Shown here: positions 1-11,840 of the stretch, piece by piece
Layout: every line of letters starts with the position of its first letter
Numbering within the stretch: position 1 is the stretch's first letter
From: Cryptomeria japonica
Lineage: Eukaryota > Streptophyta > Pinopsida > Cupressales > Cupressaceae
Length of the DNA: 64,000 nt
NCBI RefSeq assembly: GCF_030272615.1
Contig: NC_081409.1
Location: 531,401,791 to 531,465,790, forward strand
Reading direction: 5' to 3'
The notes under the pieces: model-generated
What the model was told of the DNA's origin: nothing
The model's input: the letters and a program-made list of their open reading frames with translations, nothing else
Databases searched by the model: none
Made by a program: the position numbers and the translations under genes

Positions 1-3000
1 CATTGGAAGTCCTATCTACCCTTTGCTATACTAAATTTTACAACGAATAAAAGATAACAGCTCAAAGACTGGAATAATCTATTATTTCAACACAAAGACA
101 AGAACTAATGCAAGCTCAAAGACTTGTTGCTATTTCTTATCAATCAGTAATTTTTCCTCAAGAATAGACGCAAGCTCAAAGACTTGCTGCTCCTTCTAGA
201 GATTTTCCTATTTTAATTAATCTTCTCTACTTGTAGCTCAAAGACTTCAAATCAGATTGGACTAAGCTCCTTTAGAAACACTTTGCATAGAAGAAATAAA
301 AAGATTCAAACTCAAAAATGTAGCTCAAAGATTCAAAACTTGAGTAATTCTTCTTTATTATTCTTCAAAACCTTCAATTCACATACATAAGCTCAAAGAC
401 TTCTTGCTGTAAATTTGGCAGAGTTTTTGTTTGCTTTCCCAAAAGATATCTATTACAATGGACCCTCTCTTCTATTTATAGGAGAGGAGCCTTGAGAAAA
501 AGGTGGGAGGATCCTACCTAACTTGAGAGATTCTCTCAACCACCAAGACTTATTCAATAACTAAGACTTTATTAACTAACTAAGACTTATTCCAACTACA
601 GTCCTAATTGAACACAACTTGTAGTTGTCTTACATGTAATTACAAAAGTGCAAGTAATGTGTAACTTGCATTTTACAAAAAATAATTTTACATGTAACTT
701 GTCAAAACAAAATTACAAATGCATAACTAAAACTATTCCATGTGTCTAAAGACACGACTCTAACTACATCATCATTTGTCAGTGATGATCTTCATGTCGC
801 TTCAGGATGCTAGAAGTTGAAGTATTCTGGATTGGTAAAAACATCTTGAACCGGAACGGGAACTTGCATCCTTATCTTCTTGCTTGGGGTAGTACTAGAT
901 TTTCAAGAGGGAAAGGGCGCCTTCCTCTTTTCATCTCATGACCATCTTTGTCTTGAAAGCATTCTATGCTCTCAACCATGAATTGTTGTCGTATCTCTTC
1001 TTTGTATCATCCTTCATTCTTGAAATCTTCTTGCAAAATAAGGCCCATGCCTTAATCCATTGATTTGGTAGATCGTGTGTGCAAACCGGACTGACAAGGG
1101 AAGAGAGAAATTGATGCAAAAATGGGCTCACAAGTGAATTTCGGGTTTTGGAAGTTGCATTATATGTGTGGGGAAAACAAGAGCATTAACTTGCAATTGT
1201 GGAGAACAAACATGCAACTTCATATGTGTAATGGGTAAACACAAGTTTGCACTTGTAATTGGACCTTTAGAACTCATTTTCAAGTGTTTTTTGAGTGCAT
1301 TTTGGACCAATTTCGGGTTCTGGATGGTTGACCGCAGGTAGACTTTAAATGGGGAAAATGAATGAAGGTGTGAAATGAGTGGATGAAATGGTATGTACGG
1401 ATGATGGAAATGAATATGAAAAGATTTTGGGAAGATCATCTTCAAGAAAATGGGAAGAACTTTCAACATGTAATCCGGTTCGAAAAACCCGATTATGAAA
1501 GGATGGGTATTTCTCATCTTTGCAACTTGGAATTTCAACAAAAGATGGTTAAATCTTTTATCCGTAAGGGAAGAACAATGATTTTCATCCAACTTGTAAT
1601 CGGGATTTAAAATCCCGAATACAAGTAAAGAGGGAAAATGGGGAAGAACAACGCAATTCACAAATTGCTATCAAAGGGGAAAATCTCTCTCACAAAAACC
1701 GATTTTTGGGGAAAAACCAACCATTTACAAATTTACAACTAAAAAGGAAAAACAAGAAAACAAGAAAAATGAAACAAGAAGAAAATAAATCTCACCTTGC
1801 TCCAATCTGAAAATGCCTCTCCAAAAGATGATCAATCTTTGAAATAAAGAAGAATATCTCTTAAAAAAAAATTAACCGTATTCCAAAACCCTAGCCACAT
1901 TTTTGAAAAAATGCCCAAAACTGAAAAATGTGGCAGCAAATGCATGAGAAATGCCATGGAAAATGGCCAAGACTCTTTCTAACCTCAATACCTTAGCATA
2001 CCAAGCCAAAACGATTCATAACATTGCTGATTCGTGGCATTCCAAATGGCAAAAAAACGTGGTTTTTTGAAAAAACGTGGCTGCTGTTATAAAGCTAAAA
2101 ACCAGCAATCTTGACCTCCATGTGGTGTGAAAGGTGTTTGAAAATGCATAAAAATAGGGAGGAATCCAAAACGCCTTCTATCTCCCAAAAAATCTCCACA
2201 AAAATTTGCCTAAAATCCTCAAAAAAAAACGTTTTTCCTTGCAATTCGGGTTTTTTGGAACAAATAGCAAGTTTAAAATGCATGAAACAATGAAAATCGA
2301 GTTTTTTGGAGGATATAACAAGTTTAAAATTTCACTTTTTCAACATGTTAGGCAAAATCGGGATTTTTTGGCCAAATAGCAAGTTTAAAATGTCAAAAAT
2401 GCACTTTATGAGCAAAATCGGGTTTTTTAGACCAAAGTGCAAGTTTTAAATTGTCACTTTTTCACTTACAAGGCAAAATCGGGATTTTTGGAGAGATGCA
2501 AGTTTTATGCACTTGTAAAAGGGAAATAAAACCCCTACAACAAGTTATAACTTACTTGCACATATGTAATAGGGGTTTAAAATTCCTATTACATGTAAAA
2601 ACCATTAAAGTAGGGGTTTTTGGAGAGAACTACAAGTTTACTTGTAATTTAGCTAAAAAATCCCTATTTTAACTAAACAAGACCAAAAACAATAAAAATA
2701 ATAAAAACAACAAAAGAGAAATTTAAAACAAATTACAAGTAACATCTTTTAAATAAAAGTGCACATGTAATAAGCCAAAAATTCCCCTACAAAGACCAAA
2801 ACAATGAATATCATTAAAACTTGCAGTTTGAAGAAAATTCTCCACCTGCAGTCGAGATTTTAAAACCCGAAATTGAAGGAAAGACATAGCAAACGAACCC
2901 AAAATTTGACGAAATTCGAAACGTAGTTCGAGGATGGACTAAGGATTAAGCCAGTCCAAGGATTAGTCGAAATTCTGCCTCGGGAAGCATGCCATAGAGT

Positions 3001-3072
3001 AAAATTTTTCATTTTTTCACAAATTTTTTATGTAATGGTCCTTCATTTTTGAAAACAAAAATGAAGACAACA
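1..3072 (-). repeat. 3' LTR of element A, cut by the window edge
   Basis: AT-rich non-coding DNA that matches solo LTR F (28974-32547) over its length, including the stretch around 1040-1130 and the terminal AAGACAACA. Orientation is minus: a TATAAATAG box lies on the minus strand at 472-480 and the gag ORF next door is also minus. The 55-400 part repeats the motif AGCTCAAAGACTT at least six times; this lies downstream of the TATA box, so in R/U5. The U3 part holds short inverted repeats such as 1591-1627 and about 2566-2602. The outer end is beyond base 1. The small ORFs here are chance frames. Confidence 0.75.
472..480 (-). promoter_or_regulatory. TATA box of LTR A
   Basis: Minus-strand TATAAATAG, followed by a pyrimidine/purine-rich stretch. 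The same spot in LTR F has TATATATAG (30847-30855). It fixes the LTR orientation as minus, in agreement with the gag frame. Confidence 0.5.
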
Positions 3073-3463
3073 ACTGGCTCTGACTGGGGAAATTCCTTTG
3101 ATTGTTGGGGCGATTGAAGGGAGTAGAATCCAAAACTCTAAGTGCCTTAGTATCCATTGGGTTACAGAGTCAAGCAACAAAGACACGGATGACAAGACGA
3201 ATGATATGACTGAGGCAAAGCAACTAAGATGCTAACTTGTGCAACTACACTTATTGAATATGGAAACCTACCTATCCTAAACTAGCCACAAAGAAAACTT
3301 TTCAAATGAAACCATTCACTAGCTCAACAAAATAGTTACCTTTCTTCAACAACTTTTGGTACCTTGCATGATCATGAGCAACCACAACCAATTGAAGAAC
3401 AAACAATTGTACCAGAACTTGATGCAACACTCCTTGGAAAAGATGAACAAATTCACCTTCCTC
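3073..3463. other. Region between gag and 3' LTR of element A
   Basis: No pol domain is visible between the end of gag and the LTR. Read on the plus strand, 3073-3089 resembles a CTCTG-CTGGGG primer-site motif, so part of this stretch may be rearranged. No other feature seen. Confidence 0.4.
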
Positions 3464-5212
3464 TTAAAATGAATCATATGTACTCCTGCTCCAAAGTAGA
3501 TTTTTGTAACCAGGTTGCTCTTGCTTAGCTGAAAATGCATGTTTGGCCTCTTCCTCAAGTGTATCTACCGGCTCAGGAACAAGTGAAACCTTTGTCCTCC
3601 CATTGGCTTCCAAACAAGCAAGATCTCTGATTGGACATCCTCTTGATGAGACAAAAACAGAATTCTTCTTGCTGATTACACCTTTATCAGATGCTTTTTC
3701 AACCATAACCTTATGCTGAAAAGAATGAGTTTCTTCATGTGAGCCAAGTGAAAACATGGCTGCATAGCTTGCTTCATCATGCTGTTCACAAACTTCAGAT
3801 TTGAGAGAATCATCAACAAGACTTGAACAAGACTCTTCTATAGAACTTTCTTGAGGACTTGAACAAATATCAAAACCTTCATCTTGGAAAATAGACTCTT
3901 GATTTTCATCTTTCTCAAGCTGCTCATGATCTTTTAACTTATGGGATATCGGTTTGACATCAAAGCTTGAACAAAACAATTCCATCTCATCCCAAAATGT
4001 ATCCTCTTCAATATCTTCTTTGCTCTTTTGAATAGGAGAGCTGAAATTTGCTTCATAACAACTCTCATCAAACTTTCCAAAATTCAAAATAGAATTGTCT
4101 TTATGTTCATAAATCATCTTTTCACATACCATGACATGATTGTCTTCCTTTATCAGCACCTTGGAAGAGTGGCCTTCAACCTTTTGTTGTGCATTGTCCA
4201 TGGTATCCGGCATGGTCCATTCTTTTTGTTCATCAGCTTTCTGGAACTGCATAAACCAGATTTGAGAGTCGCCAACTATGTTTGCTTCCTCATCTTCTTG
4301 GAAGAGACCAGCAAGATCACTTTGTTCAAATTCAAAATCCTCCACTACTACATTTGTTGGTGGTGCCTCAAGAGCAAGCCCTTCTGGTGTTGAAGGAAGC
4401 GTGTCTTGATTTTCAGCTACATAACTAGGAGCAATATTTGGGTATGGCCTCCTTGGAATGTCTTTACAAGGGGAAGAGAATACACCTTGAGCTATTTGCC
4501 TTTTGAGGGCAATCAGCTCATTAGCCAACTTCTGCACCATGGGATATGTTCTCTTGGTAGCCCATGATCTCAATGAAGAGATTTATTTGGACCCATTTGA
4601 TTCTATCTTCATCTTACCAGCAAGGATAAGATCATCTTCAATATCAATTGCCAAGGCTTGCACTGCTGCAAGGTCTCTAGGGACTTCCCTTCTGAACAAG
4701 AAACATATTTCTGGCACTTGAGCATTGATGAAGAAGCACTTCAAATTTGTAGCGGTGGGTTGAGCAACAACTGGAATTTTGTTACACAACTTATTGATTT
4801 TAGCCACAAAATCCCGCATGGGTTCATGTGACTCTTTTTTCATTTGAGCCAACTAAGCTAATAATGCATGCACATCTTCTACAGGCTTGAACCTCTCTTC
4901 AAACTTGACTTTAAGTGTGGCCCAAGATATAATCGAACCAGCAGAAAGGTTATAAAACCAATCAGCTGCTATACCTTGAAGAGTCTCCACAAATAGCCTT
5001 ACAAATACATCTTCAAAGAACTTGGGAAAGTTCTTCCTCGAACCATGAACACCACATGCAATATAGAAAGCAGCAATGTGTTCATCAGGGTGTTGTTGTC
5101 CATCTCCAAAGAACTTGGGAAAGTTCTTCCTCGAACCATCAGGAAGAGCATGCAAAGGCGGAGTCAAATTCAATGGACCAAAAGCATTCCCCCAAGGACC
5201 TTGAGAAGCCAT
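3464..5212 (-). pseudogene. gag: Retrotransposon Gag of element A, two in-frame stops
   Basis: One frame of 582 codons read from 5212 to 3464, broken by TAG at 4853 and TAA at 4583. The N-terminal 120 residues carry the Retrotrans_gag core: PKFFGDGQQHPDEHIAAFY, then ETLQGIAADWFYNL and SWATLKVKFEERF. Gag would form the virus-like particle of the retroelement. The C-terminal 370 residues are acidic, rich in E, S and D, with no CCHC zinc knuckle and no protease, RT or integrase following. A 30-bp stretch encoding GSRKNFPKFF occurs twice (about 5015 and 5105), a small internal duplication. Gag without pol suggests a non-autonomous TR-GAG-like element. Assignment as Gag is firm; autonomy is inferred to be lost. 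Confidence 0.8.
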
Positions 5213-5279
5213 TTAGCATATCCTTGGTGAAAGCTTGAGAAACTGCAAGAACAAGAATTACAATGAATAGCATACTAGT

Positions 5280-5641
5280 ATACTTCAAACAAAAGCGTGA
5301 GGCTTTTGAATGCGTATCGTATCCTAGCAGAAACCCAAGAAAAATTATTCTGAAAACAACAAGACACTAATCTTCAAACGAAAGCGTGAGGCTTCCAAAT
5401 GCGTTCGTGTCCCCAGCAGAGACCCAAGAAAATGTTGGTGTCTCGGATGGGCCAAACAAATTTATATCAGAGATCTTTAAGACAGAAATAACAAAGTACT
5501 TCAAATCTCGTTCGATCAGCAGGAAACCCAAGAAAAGTTATTTCTCCTTTTTTTTTTTTCTTACCAGCAAGACACTAATCTTCAAACAAAAGTGTGAGGC
5601 TTCCGAATGCGTCCGTATCCCCAGCAGAGTCGCCAAAAAAC
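5280..5641 (-). repeat. Gag leader with three degenerate direct repeats and PBS-like end
   Basis: A block with GACACTAATCTTCAAAC followed by AAGCGTGAGGCTTCC recurs around 5285, 5366 and 5573. Next to the LTR end, the minus strand reads TTGGCGACTCTGCTGGGG, a sequence typical of the start of the internal region after a 5' LTR. It supports minus orientation of element A. Confidence 0.6.
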
Positions 5642-6008
5642 TGTTGGTTGAAAATTTTGTACACTTGGGGAAATATACAAAATTGTGGTTTCAACCACAG
5701 CACACGAGTAAAAACTCTCCTAATTAAGGGAAGGCTCCCCCTATCTAACTACAGTTGTGAAAACAAAATAGGATGGGACAGCAGTCTTCCTTCTTTCGAA
5801 AGAAGGAAGACTGCTGTCCCATCCTATTTTTTTCACAGTTGTAGTTAGATAGGGGGAGAGAAGGAAGACTGTTGTCCCATCCTATTTTGTTTTCAGAGTT
5901 GTAGTTAGATAGGGGGAGCCTTCCCTTAATTAGGAGAGTTTTTACTCGTGTGCTATGGTTGAAACCACAATTTTGTATATTTCCCCAAGTGTACAAAATT
6001 TTCAACCA
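5642..6008 (-). repeat. Fold-back 5' LTR remnant of element A
   Basis: Two copies of the U5 end of LTR A face each other. The left arm (5642-5797) and right arm (5798-6008) form a long inverted repeat centred on TTCGAA. The right arm is longer because a block of about 60 bp containing GGAAGACTG and TGTCCCATCC is duplicated in it. The left end abuts the PBS-like leader of A; the right end abuts the B1 reading frame. Only about 170 bp of the expected 2.5+ kb LTR remains. Confidence 0.7.
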
Positions 6009-6322
6009 AAAGCCTCATCACTGATGTTCGCCAGCACTCTTCCATCAGGTGCAACAATGTCTTTGCTGGTGGGGTTGTAATGCCTAGCACATTCAACTAC
6101 TAATTCAGTGCATTGCATGGCGGGGAGAAAACCAGCAGCATGCACGATGCCACTCTTCATCATCTTACGTGCGGTTGTGGTAGGCACAAGGTTGTCCAAA
6201 CCAAACATCCACTTCTTAAATTCCCTCAGATTGATGTGTCCGAGGTTGGTGTCGCTAACATTTTTCCACTTCGACGTCATCCTTGTTTCAGGAGGAGCGT
6301 CTTTATCCACTTGAAATTTCAT
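6009..6322 (-). pseudogene. Element B ORF, N-terminal 104 residues (copy B1)
   Basis: Open from ATG at 6322 to the element A insertion. It aligns residue for residue with the start of the B2 ORF (47604 downward). Recognisable stretches are GHINLREFKKWMFGLDN, MMKSGIVHAAGFLP and DIVAPDGRVLANISDEAF. No known domain recognised. Where B2 has a TAG stop after LPTM, this copy has CAA (Gln), so the stop in B2 is secondary. The coding sequence ends within DEAFG, where the A fold-back LTR begins. Confidence 0.65.
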
Positions 6323-7309
6323 AGTGCCTAGAATCTACAATCAGACAATGAAACCTAAGTTAGGAATTGATTTGTACATTGAAGAAAATAAAGGGGGCTG
6401 CGAATGGCTAAGTGTTTGAAGATTTCATTTTTTTTTCTCATACTTAGCCATAAAAACTGAATTTTCATCTATAAACTTCTTCAATTTCAAGGATGGTTGT
6501 GATCACAATACCATACTACGTTCTATAACTCAAAACTCTCCTATACTTGGTCAAAAAAAATGATTTTTCCTCACTAGAAATTCGAATAAATTCACTAAAA
6601 ATCATTTTTCATAACTCTGAAAAAAAATCTCAGAAAATACAGAAATCTGCATCGTAAATTCAACTTCACCTTCGAATAGATTGAAGTAAGGCTGGAAAAT
6701 TCTTTAGAATACTCAGAAAGGATTAGCTATTCTTTCTTATACCAACTGGCTTCACTCAAAAATCTGTGAATCCTTCATCACGAAGTTCGCCCAACTACAA
6801 GCAATATCGAAATCTTCTACAGATGAATTCCAATCTGCCAACACTTTACTATGCTCTCCTCAAGAACTTCGAACTTCTTGGTGTGTAAAAATGAAGTTAC
6901 AAATGAAGTATTTGTAAATAAAGTTGAATTCCCAATTAGAAACACGCAAAATCCTCCAACTCATATTTCTAAATCCAACTCGTATTTTGGGAAAGTGTTG
7001 TCATCTCCTTTAGTTCGAAAATCCTTCAATTATGCAAGTTTCTAATTTGTTTTCAGTTGATTAATTCGAACTAGGCTCATAAAAGAATATCTTCCAAAGT
7101 TTCTAATTTAGAAGTCAGTTCGAAAATCCTTTTGATTTTGCAAAATATCTTCTTTCCCATTTTAATTTTGAGTTTCCATTTTAATTTCTCAGCTCAATGA
7201 TCTTTGAAAATCTCTTTTTCCAACTTTCTAATTTGATAAGGAGTTCGATTTTCTTGGAAGATTTGATGACATCACTCAAAATTTTATTGACTTTGCTTGA
7301 CTTTCATGT

Positions 7310-8275
7310 TTGGGCGGACTTTTGGAGGCTCTCTAACATGTTTACTTGTCTTTAATCTCATGCTTGGGCGGACTTTTATGACTCCACCATCTCCTTTGAC
7401 ATCACACTTGGGCGGACTTTTGGTCTACCTCCTCAAGGCTTAAGGCAGACCTTTTGAACACCTCCTATACTCAACATGGGCGGAGCTATGGCTACCAGGG
7501 CAGACTTTCAAGGCATGGCGGAGTTTAGAGTGTTCCCCTAGGGCGGACTTTTGACTCCCTTCACCATGGCGGACTTCTATGACATCTCCACCATAGGGCG
7601 GACTTTTAGACATGGTTACCAAGGGCGGAGTTTTAAGGCATCTCCTTCAACATGGAGGGCGGACTTTAGAAGGCCTCCTCCATCCCTCTTCAAGGCAGAC
7701 TTTCATGAGACATCAAGGCGGACTTTAGGCCTCTCTCAACATAGGGCGGAGTTTTGAAACCACTCCCAAGGCGGACTTTGGAGGACACCAAGGCATGGCG
7801 GAGTTTAGATTCATCTCCTATGGCGGACTTCAAACATCTCTCTACATGGCGGAGTTTAGATGCATCTCCTATGGTGGACTTTAAACATCTCTCTACATGC
7901 CGGACTTTGGAGGTGACCCTACCTAAAGCATAGGGCGGAGTTTTAAGGTATCTCCTTCAACATGCATGGCGGAGTTTTAAGTGTTCAACATGGCAGACCT
8001 TTCCACTTCACAAGGCATGGCGGAGTTTAGGAAGGCTCCCACATGGCGGACTTTTTGAAGGTCTTCAACGTTGCATCCACTTCCTTGGGCGGAGTTTAGG
8101 AAGGACACCAAGGAGGGCGGAGTTTTAAGCTCCCTCTTCTTAGCCTCTTTAACACGTGGCGGACTTTGATGGTCTTCTTCTTCAAAGCGAACCTCTCCAT
8201 TGCTAGCATCTTGGGCGGACTTTGATGCACCTCCAACATTGCTACCATCTTGATCATCTTTCAACATGGCCGACT
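7310..8275. repeat. GGCGGA(C/G)TTTT motif array in B1
   Basis: Roughly thirty copies of a 10-12 bp word, GGCGGACTTT or GGCGGAGTTTT, often preceded by ATG or AGG and spaced about 20-45 bp. The DNA between copies is varied. The same array is present at 48660-49520 in B2. Confidence 0.8.
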
Positions 8276-8928
8276 TTTGAACACCTGCCATAACACTCAA
8301 CATCATCCATTAGCTAGACTTAGAAAAAATTTGGAAAATTTCAAAATTTAACCAAATTTAACCAGATTAACTTGAAATTTGAAACCCATACTCAAGTAAC
8401 TATTCTGAAGCATTATGGCCCCTAAAATGTAGGGAACTAGCTTTTTTAGGTCAAAACTTGGAAATTTTGGATCCTGATTGAAGCAGGTCAATGGTATCAG
8501 TGCAAACCCTAGATTCCCATTCTGAAAAAGCAAAAAGAAGACATCCCTAAAAAATAGGAAAAACTTTCTAAAAATAGCCATATCGGGGATCGGGCTAAAA
8601 ATGCCAAAAACGAAACTTCCTAAAAAATAGGAAAAAGAAAAAAAAGAAAACTTTCTAAATATAGAAAGTTGTCCAAATTCGTCCAAATCAATTGTGATCT
8701 TCATCCTTTGGCCTTTCTAAGCACTTTGGTGGTATTTAGAGTCTGGAATCACACGGTTTGCATAAACTAACTTTCAATCCTTAGGACCTGAACTGCTCAA
8801 AACTGGGCAAGGCTTGGCAAAACTGAAGCGGAAGGCCACGGGACACTAACAAGAACCCTAGAAAGCAAGAAAAGAGAGGGTTCCCGTTTGCAATGGGGCG
8901 ATGTGTAAAAAAGGTTACAACACGTACC

Positions 8929-9780
8929 ATGACCAGCTATCTGAAAGAAATGAGCATCGGGAAAGTCATCATTCACTCCTTCCAACGGCTCTTCGGACTT
9001 GATCCGTGATAACTGATCTGCAATTACATAGCTTTTTCTCGGGCGTACAATAATTGTAAAGGTAAACTCCTGGAAGAGTAGCCACCTACTGACCCTCCCT
9101 TGAATGATGGATTTATTCATCAGGTACATTAACGCCTAGTGGTCAACATAGAACATAAATGGAGTTGCCAGTAGATAGTGCTGGAATTTTTGCACCACGT
9201 AGACCATCCCGAGAGCTTCCCTCTCTGTGGTGCTATAATTATTTTATGCTTTTGATAACAATCGACTAGCAAAGTAGATGGGGTGATCTAACCCATGTCC
9301 TCCCACCTATGCCAGTGTGGCACCGATAGCATAATTAGAGGCATCCACATGTACGTGGAATTCTCTATTCCAATTTGGGTAGGCCAAGATAGGTGCGGCC
9401 ACCAGCCTTGTCTTAAGTTCCTCAAAGGCTTCTCCTTGTGTCGTCTCCCATACGTATAGCTCTCCCTTCCATGTCAGCTGGTCGAGAGGGTAAGAAATCT
9501 AGACGAAGTTCTTGATGAGCTTCTGATAATATCCTGTGTGTCTTAGAAAGGACTTGACTCCTATTACATCCGTCGGGGGTTCCATCTCAATGATTACTCT
9601 GGCACCGATAGCATAATTAGAGGCATCCACGTGTACGTGGAATTCTCTATCCCAATTTGGGTAGGCCAAGATAGGTGCGGCCACCGGCCTTGTCTTAAGT
9701 TCCTCGAAGGCTTCTCCTTGTGTCGTCTCCCATACGTATAGCTCTCCCTTCCATGTCAACTTGTCGAGAGGGTAAGAAAT
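8929..9780 (-). pseudogene. pol: Gypsy RNase H domain with tandem duplication
   Basis: Conserved stretches are FHVHVDASNYAIGA (catalytic Asp region), STTEREALGMVY, YLMNKSIIQGRVSRWLLFQEF and RKSYVIADQLSRI. RNase H degrades the RNA strand of the RNA-DNA hybrid during reverse transcription. Stops lie in the frame, including a TAG within VDH-ALMYL where relatives usually have Gln or Lys. A 282-bp segment (copies 9321-9602 and 9603-9884) is duplicated in frame, so the connection region and first RNase H strand occur twice. The frame ends at 8929 beside the B1 LTR. Confidence 0.85.
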
Positions 9781-9884
9781 CTAGGCGAAGTTCTTGATGA
9801 GCTTCCGATAATATCCTATGTGTCCCAGAAAGGACTTGACTCCTGTTACATCCGTTGGGGGTTCCATCTCAATGATTACTCTCA
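9321..9884 (-). repeat. In-frame tandem duplication of 282 bp
   Basis: GGCACCGATAGCATAATTAG recurs with a 282-bp period. Each unit encodes TDV-GVKSF, GYY-KLIKNF, TWKGELYVWETTQGEAFEEL and REFHVHVDASNYAIGA. The copies differ at only a few positions, so the duplication is recent relative to the decay of the element. 282 bp is 94 codons, so the frame is kept. Confidence 0.9.
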
Positions 9885-10661
9885 CCTTGTCTGGATCTAT
9901 TTTCAATCCGGCCTTGCACACAATATGGTCGAGCAGTTTCCCCTGAGGCAACATAAACCAGCATTTCCTTGGATTCAATGCTAGCCGAGCTTTCCGACAT
10001 CGTTCCATGCACTCCCTCAAGGCCACCAAGTGGGTGTCTTGTCTACTATAGATGGACCAATCGTCTAAAAATGCCTTGAAGTTCCCCACGAGCATTTTGT
10101 CAAAGATATGCAGGATTATCCTTTGGAAGGTGGCGAGAGCTTTGCACAACCCGAACAGTATTCGGTTGTAAGCATATACGCCATCCTCGACCACAAATGT
10201 GGTCTTCAACTTATCTTCCTCCGCAATAGAAATTTTGTTGTACCAGAAAAAACGTCCATAAAGGAGTACATTTCATGTCCGGCCACTTCCTCGAGGATAC
10301 TATCTGTGAAGGGTATCGAGAATGGGTCCTTGATGGTGATGACATTCAGACACCGAAAATCCACACAAATGCGAATTTGGTTCGCCTCCTTTTTTAATGA
10401 TATCACAATAGGTGAAACCCACTCACTTGTCTACACCTGAAATATGATGCCTGCTTCTAGCATCGATTCTATCTCATCATTCACTCTCGCCACATAATTC
10501 TTGTTCATATGGTACAATCTCTTTTGCACCAATTGGGCTCCTGGTACAAGTGGAATCCGAGGGACGCATAGTTCTGAGGGAACCCCCTTCAAGTCCTTAT
10601 AGGTCCAAGCAAATACATCCTTATACTCCATAAAAATCTTGAAGGTTGCTACCTTCAACAC
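9781..10661 (-). pseudogene. pol: Gypsy reverse transcriptase
   Basis: From the N-terminus: FMEYKDVFAW, VPGAQLVQKRLYHMN, NDEIESMLEAGII, SEWVSPIVISLKK, RICVDFRCLN, the palm region, then AFLDDWSIYS (FLDD in place of the usual Y-x-D-D active site), LNPRKCWFM and PPTDVTGVKSFLGHIGYYRKLI. This is the RNA-dependent DNA polymerase of the element. The frame carries TAG at 10431 (within FQV-TSEW, where relatives have Gln), TGA at 10206 and TAG at 9781. Very likely inactive. Confidence 0.9.
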
Positions 10662-10681
10662 AAGATTCCAGTCGTCACCGA

Positions 10682-11840
10682 CTAAAATATTCTTCGGACT
10701 TGCTTCGTCCCTAGGTTTGTCTCCTTAAGTTTAGGGTCTTTGTACCGTATGGGTTTGTCCTTGTCAAATTGGTGTGTCGGAGTCTCATTAACTCGAGCCA
10801 CCCCTTCCTTATACTCCCCATATTCAGCCGGAAACATATCTTTCTCCCCTGATTCTTCTTCTACCTGCAACATGTTACATTCAGGATGGAAGAGCTCGTA
10901 ATCCTCCATCTGCCACTGGAAGAGCATGTTCATCGAGCCCACCTCATCTTCCAAGCAGCCTTCCAACTCCAGGGTGCCCTCATCGTTCAGATCCATCTGC
11001 CATCTGCCTTCATCTATTCCAGGAGGCTCTCCCTCTGACTCTGATCCCAAGGAGGATGCCAACTCCTCGCTCACCACTTGCATACTCAAGTAACAAATTT
11101 CCGCCCTCCACTCTCCATGGATAGCATATTTCGCTTCCAATTATGGTTTACTTTCACAGTGATGAGCCATCCTCTCCCGAGGATTGCATCATAGCCTTTC
11201 TTCTTTAGGGAGATTACTACAAAATCCAAAATGAAGGGTTGGGTACCAATAGTTACCCGTTGTGCCATTAAGGTTCCGATCGGCTTGATGTCGTGCTGGT
11301 CGGCCCCCACCAAATTGAATGTCGATGGTCACAACGTCGACTTCCCCAATTTCTTCCACGTCTCCTCTAGTAGCACGTTCACCCCCAATCCTCCATCTAC
11401 AATGGTGTCGGTGAGGATTGGCCCATTATACCCATTTCCACTATTGTGTGGTGTCTTCCACTGTTCACCGCTAGTAACATTGGGTCCACTGAAGAGCTGA
11501 CTAGGATCTTCGTGTGGAGTGTCGTCGTACGAATAGGCACATTTGTGGCGCTCGTGATAGCTGCCTTCAATTGTGGCATAGTCACCAGAAGGTCTTTAAT
11601 CTTTATTGGTACTTCTGTCTGCAACACTTGTCTCAGGACATTCTGCTCAGACTCCACACATAGCAAAGTACAGGTAGTGTCATTTGTTTCCCTTCGCTCC
11701 TCCGTCATTTCCCTTTCAATGTCGGCCTTAGCTTCTCGTACTCTCTCCAATTCCGTATGGGGATCTGGGTACGTAGCTTTCTTCGCTTGTGCTCTTGTGA
11801 TTGCCAACATCCCTTCCTCGTTCGTCTTGTTGATAGTCAA
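10682..11840 (-). pseudogene. Gypsy protease and gag-pol linker
   Basis: Frames on the minus strand encode an aspartic-protease-like region: VEMGIMGQSSPTPL followed in another frame by DGGLGVNVLLEETW (DGG replacing the usual DSG/DTG), then FILDFVVISLKKKGYDAILGRGWL, matching the flap/C-terminal part of retropepsin-like domains. The 10682-11140 frame is an acidic linker (EEPPGIDEG, LEGCLEDEVGS). The protease would cut the polyprotein. Frames shift several times. Confidence 0.7.

Larger units (their letters stand above)
6009..8922 (-). mobile_element. Element B1, 5' part (LTR/leader plus start of its ORF)
   Basis: It begins on the minus strand with TGTTGTAACC at 8922 and shares its layout with B2 (47221-50175): the terminal TTGCAA/TGGGGCGATGTG block, a leader, the GGCGGA array, then an ORF beginning MKFQVDKDAPPE. 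It sits inside the gypsy element (RNase H frame ends at 8929) and is itself cut at 6008 by element A. The rest lies beyond the left window edge, so its TSD cannot be tested. Confidence 0.75.
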
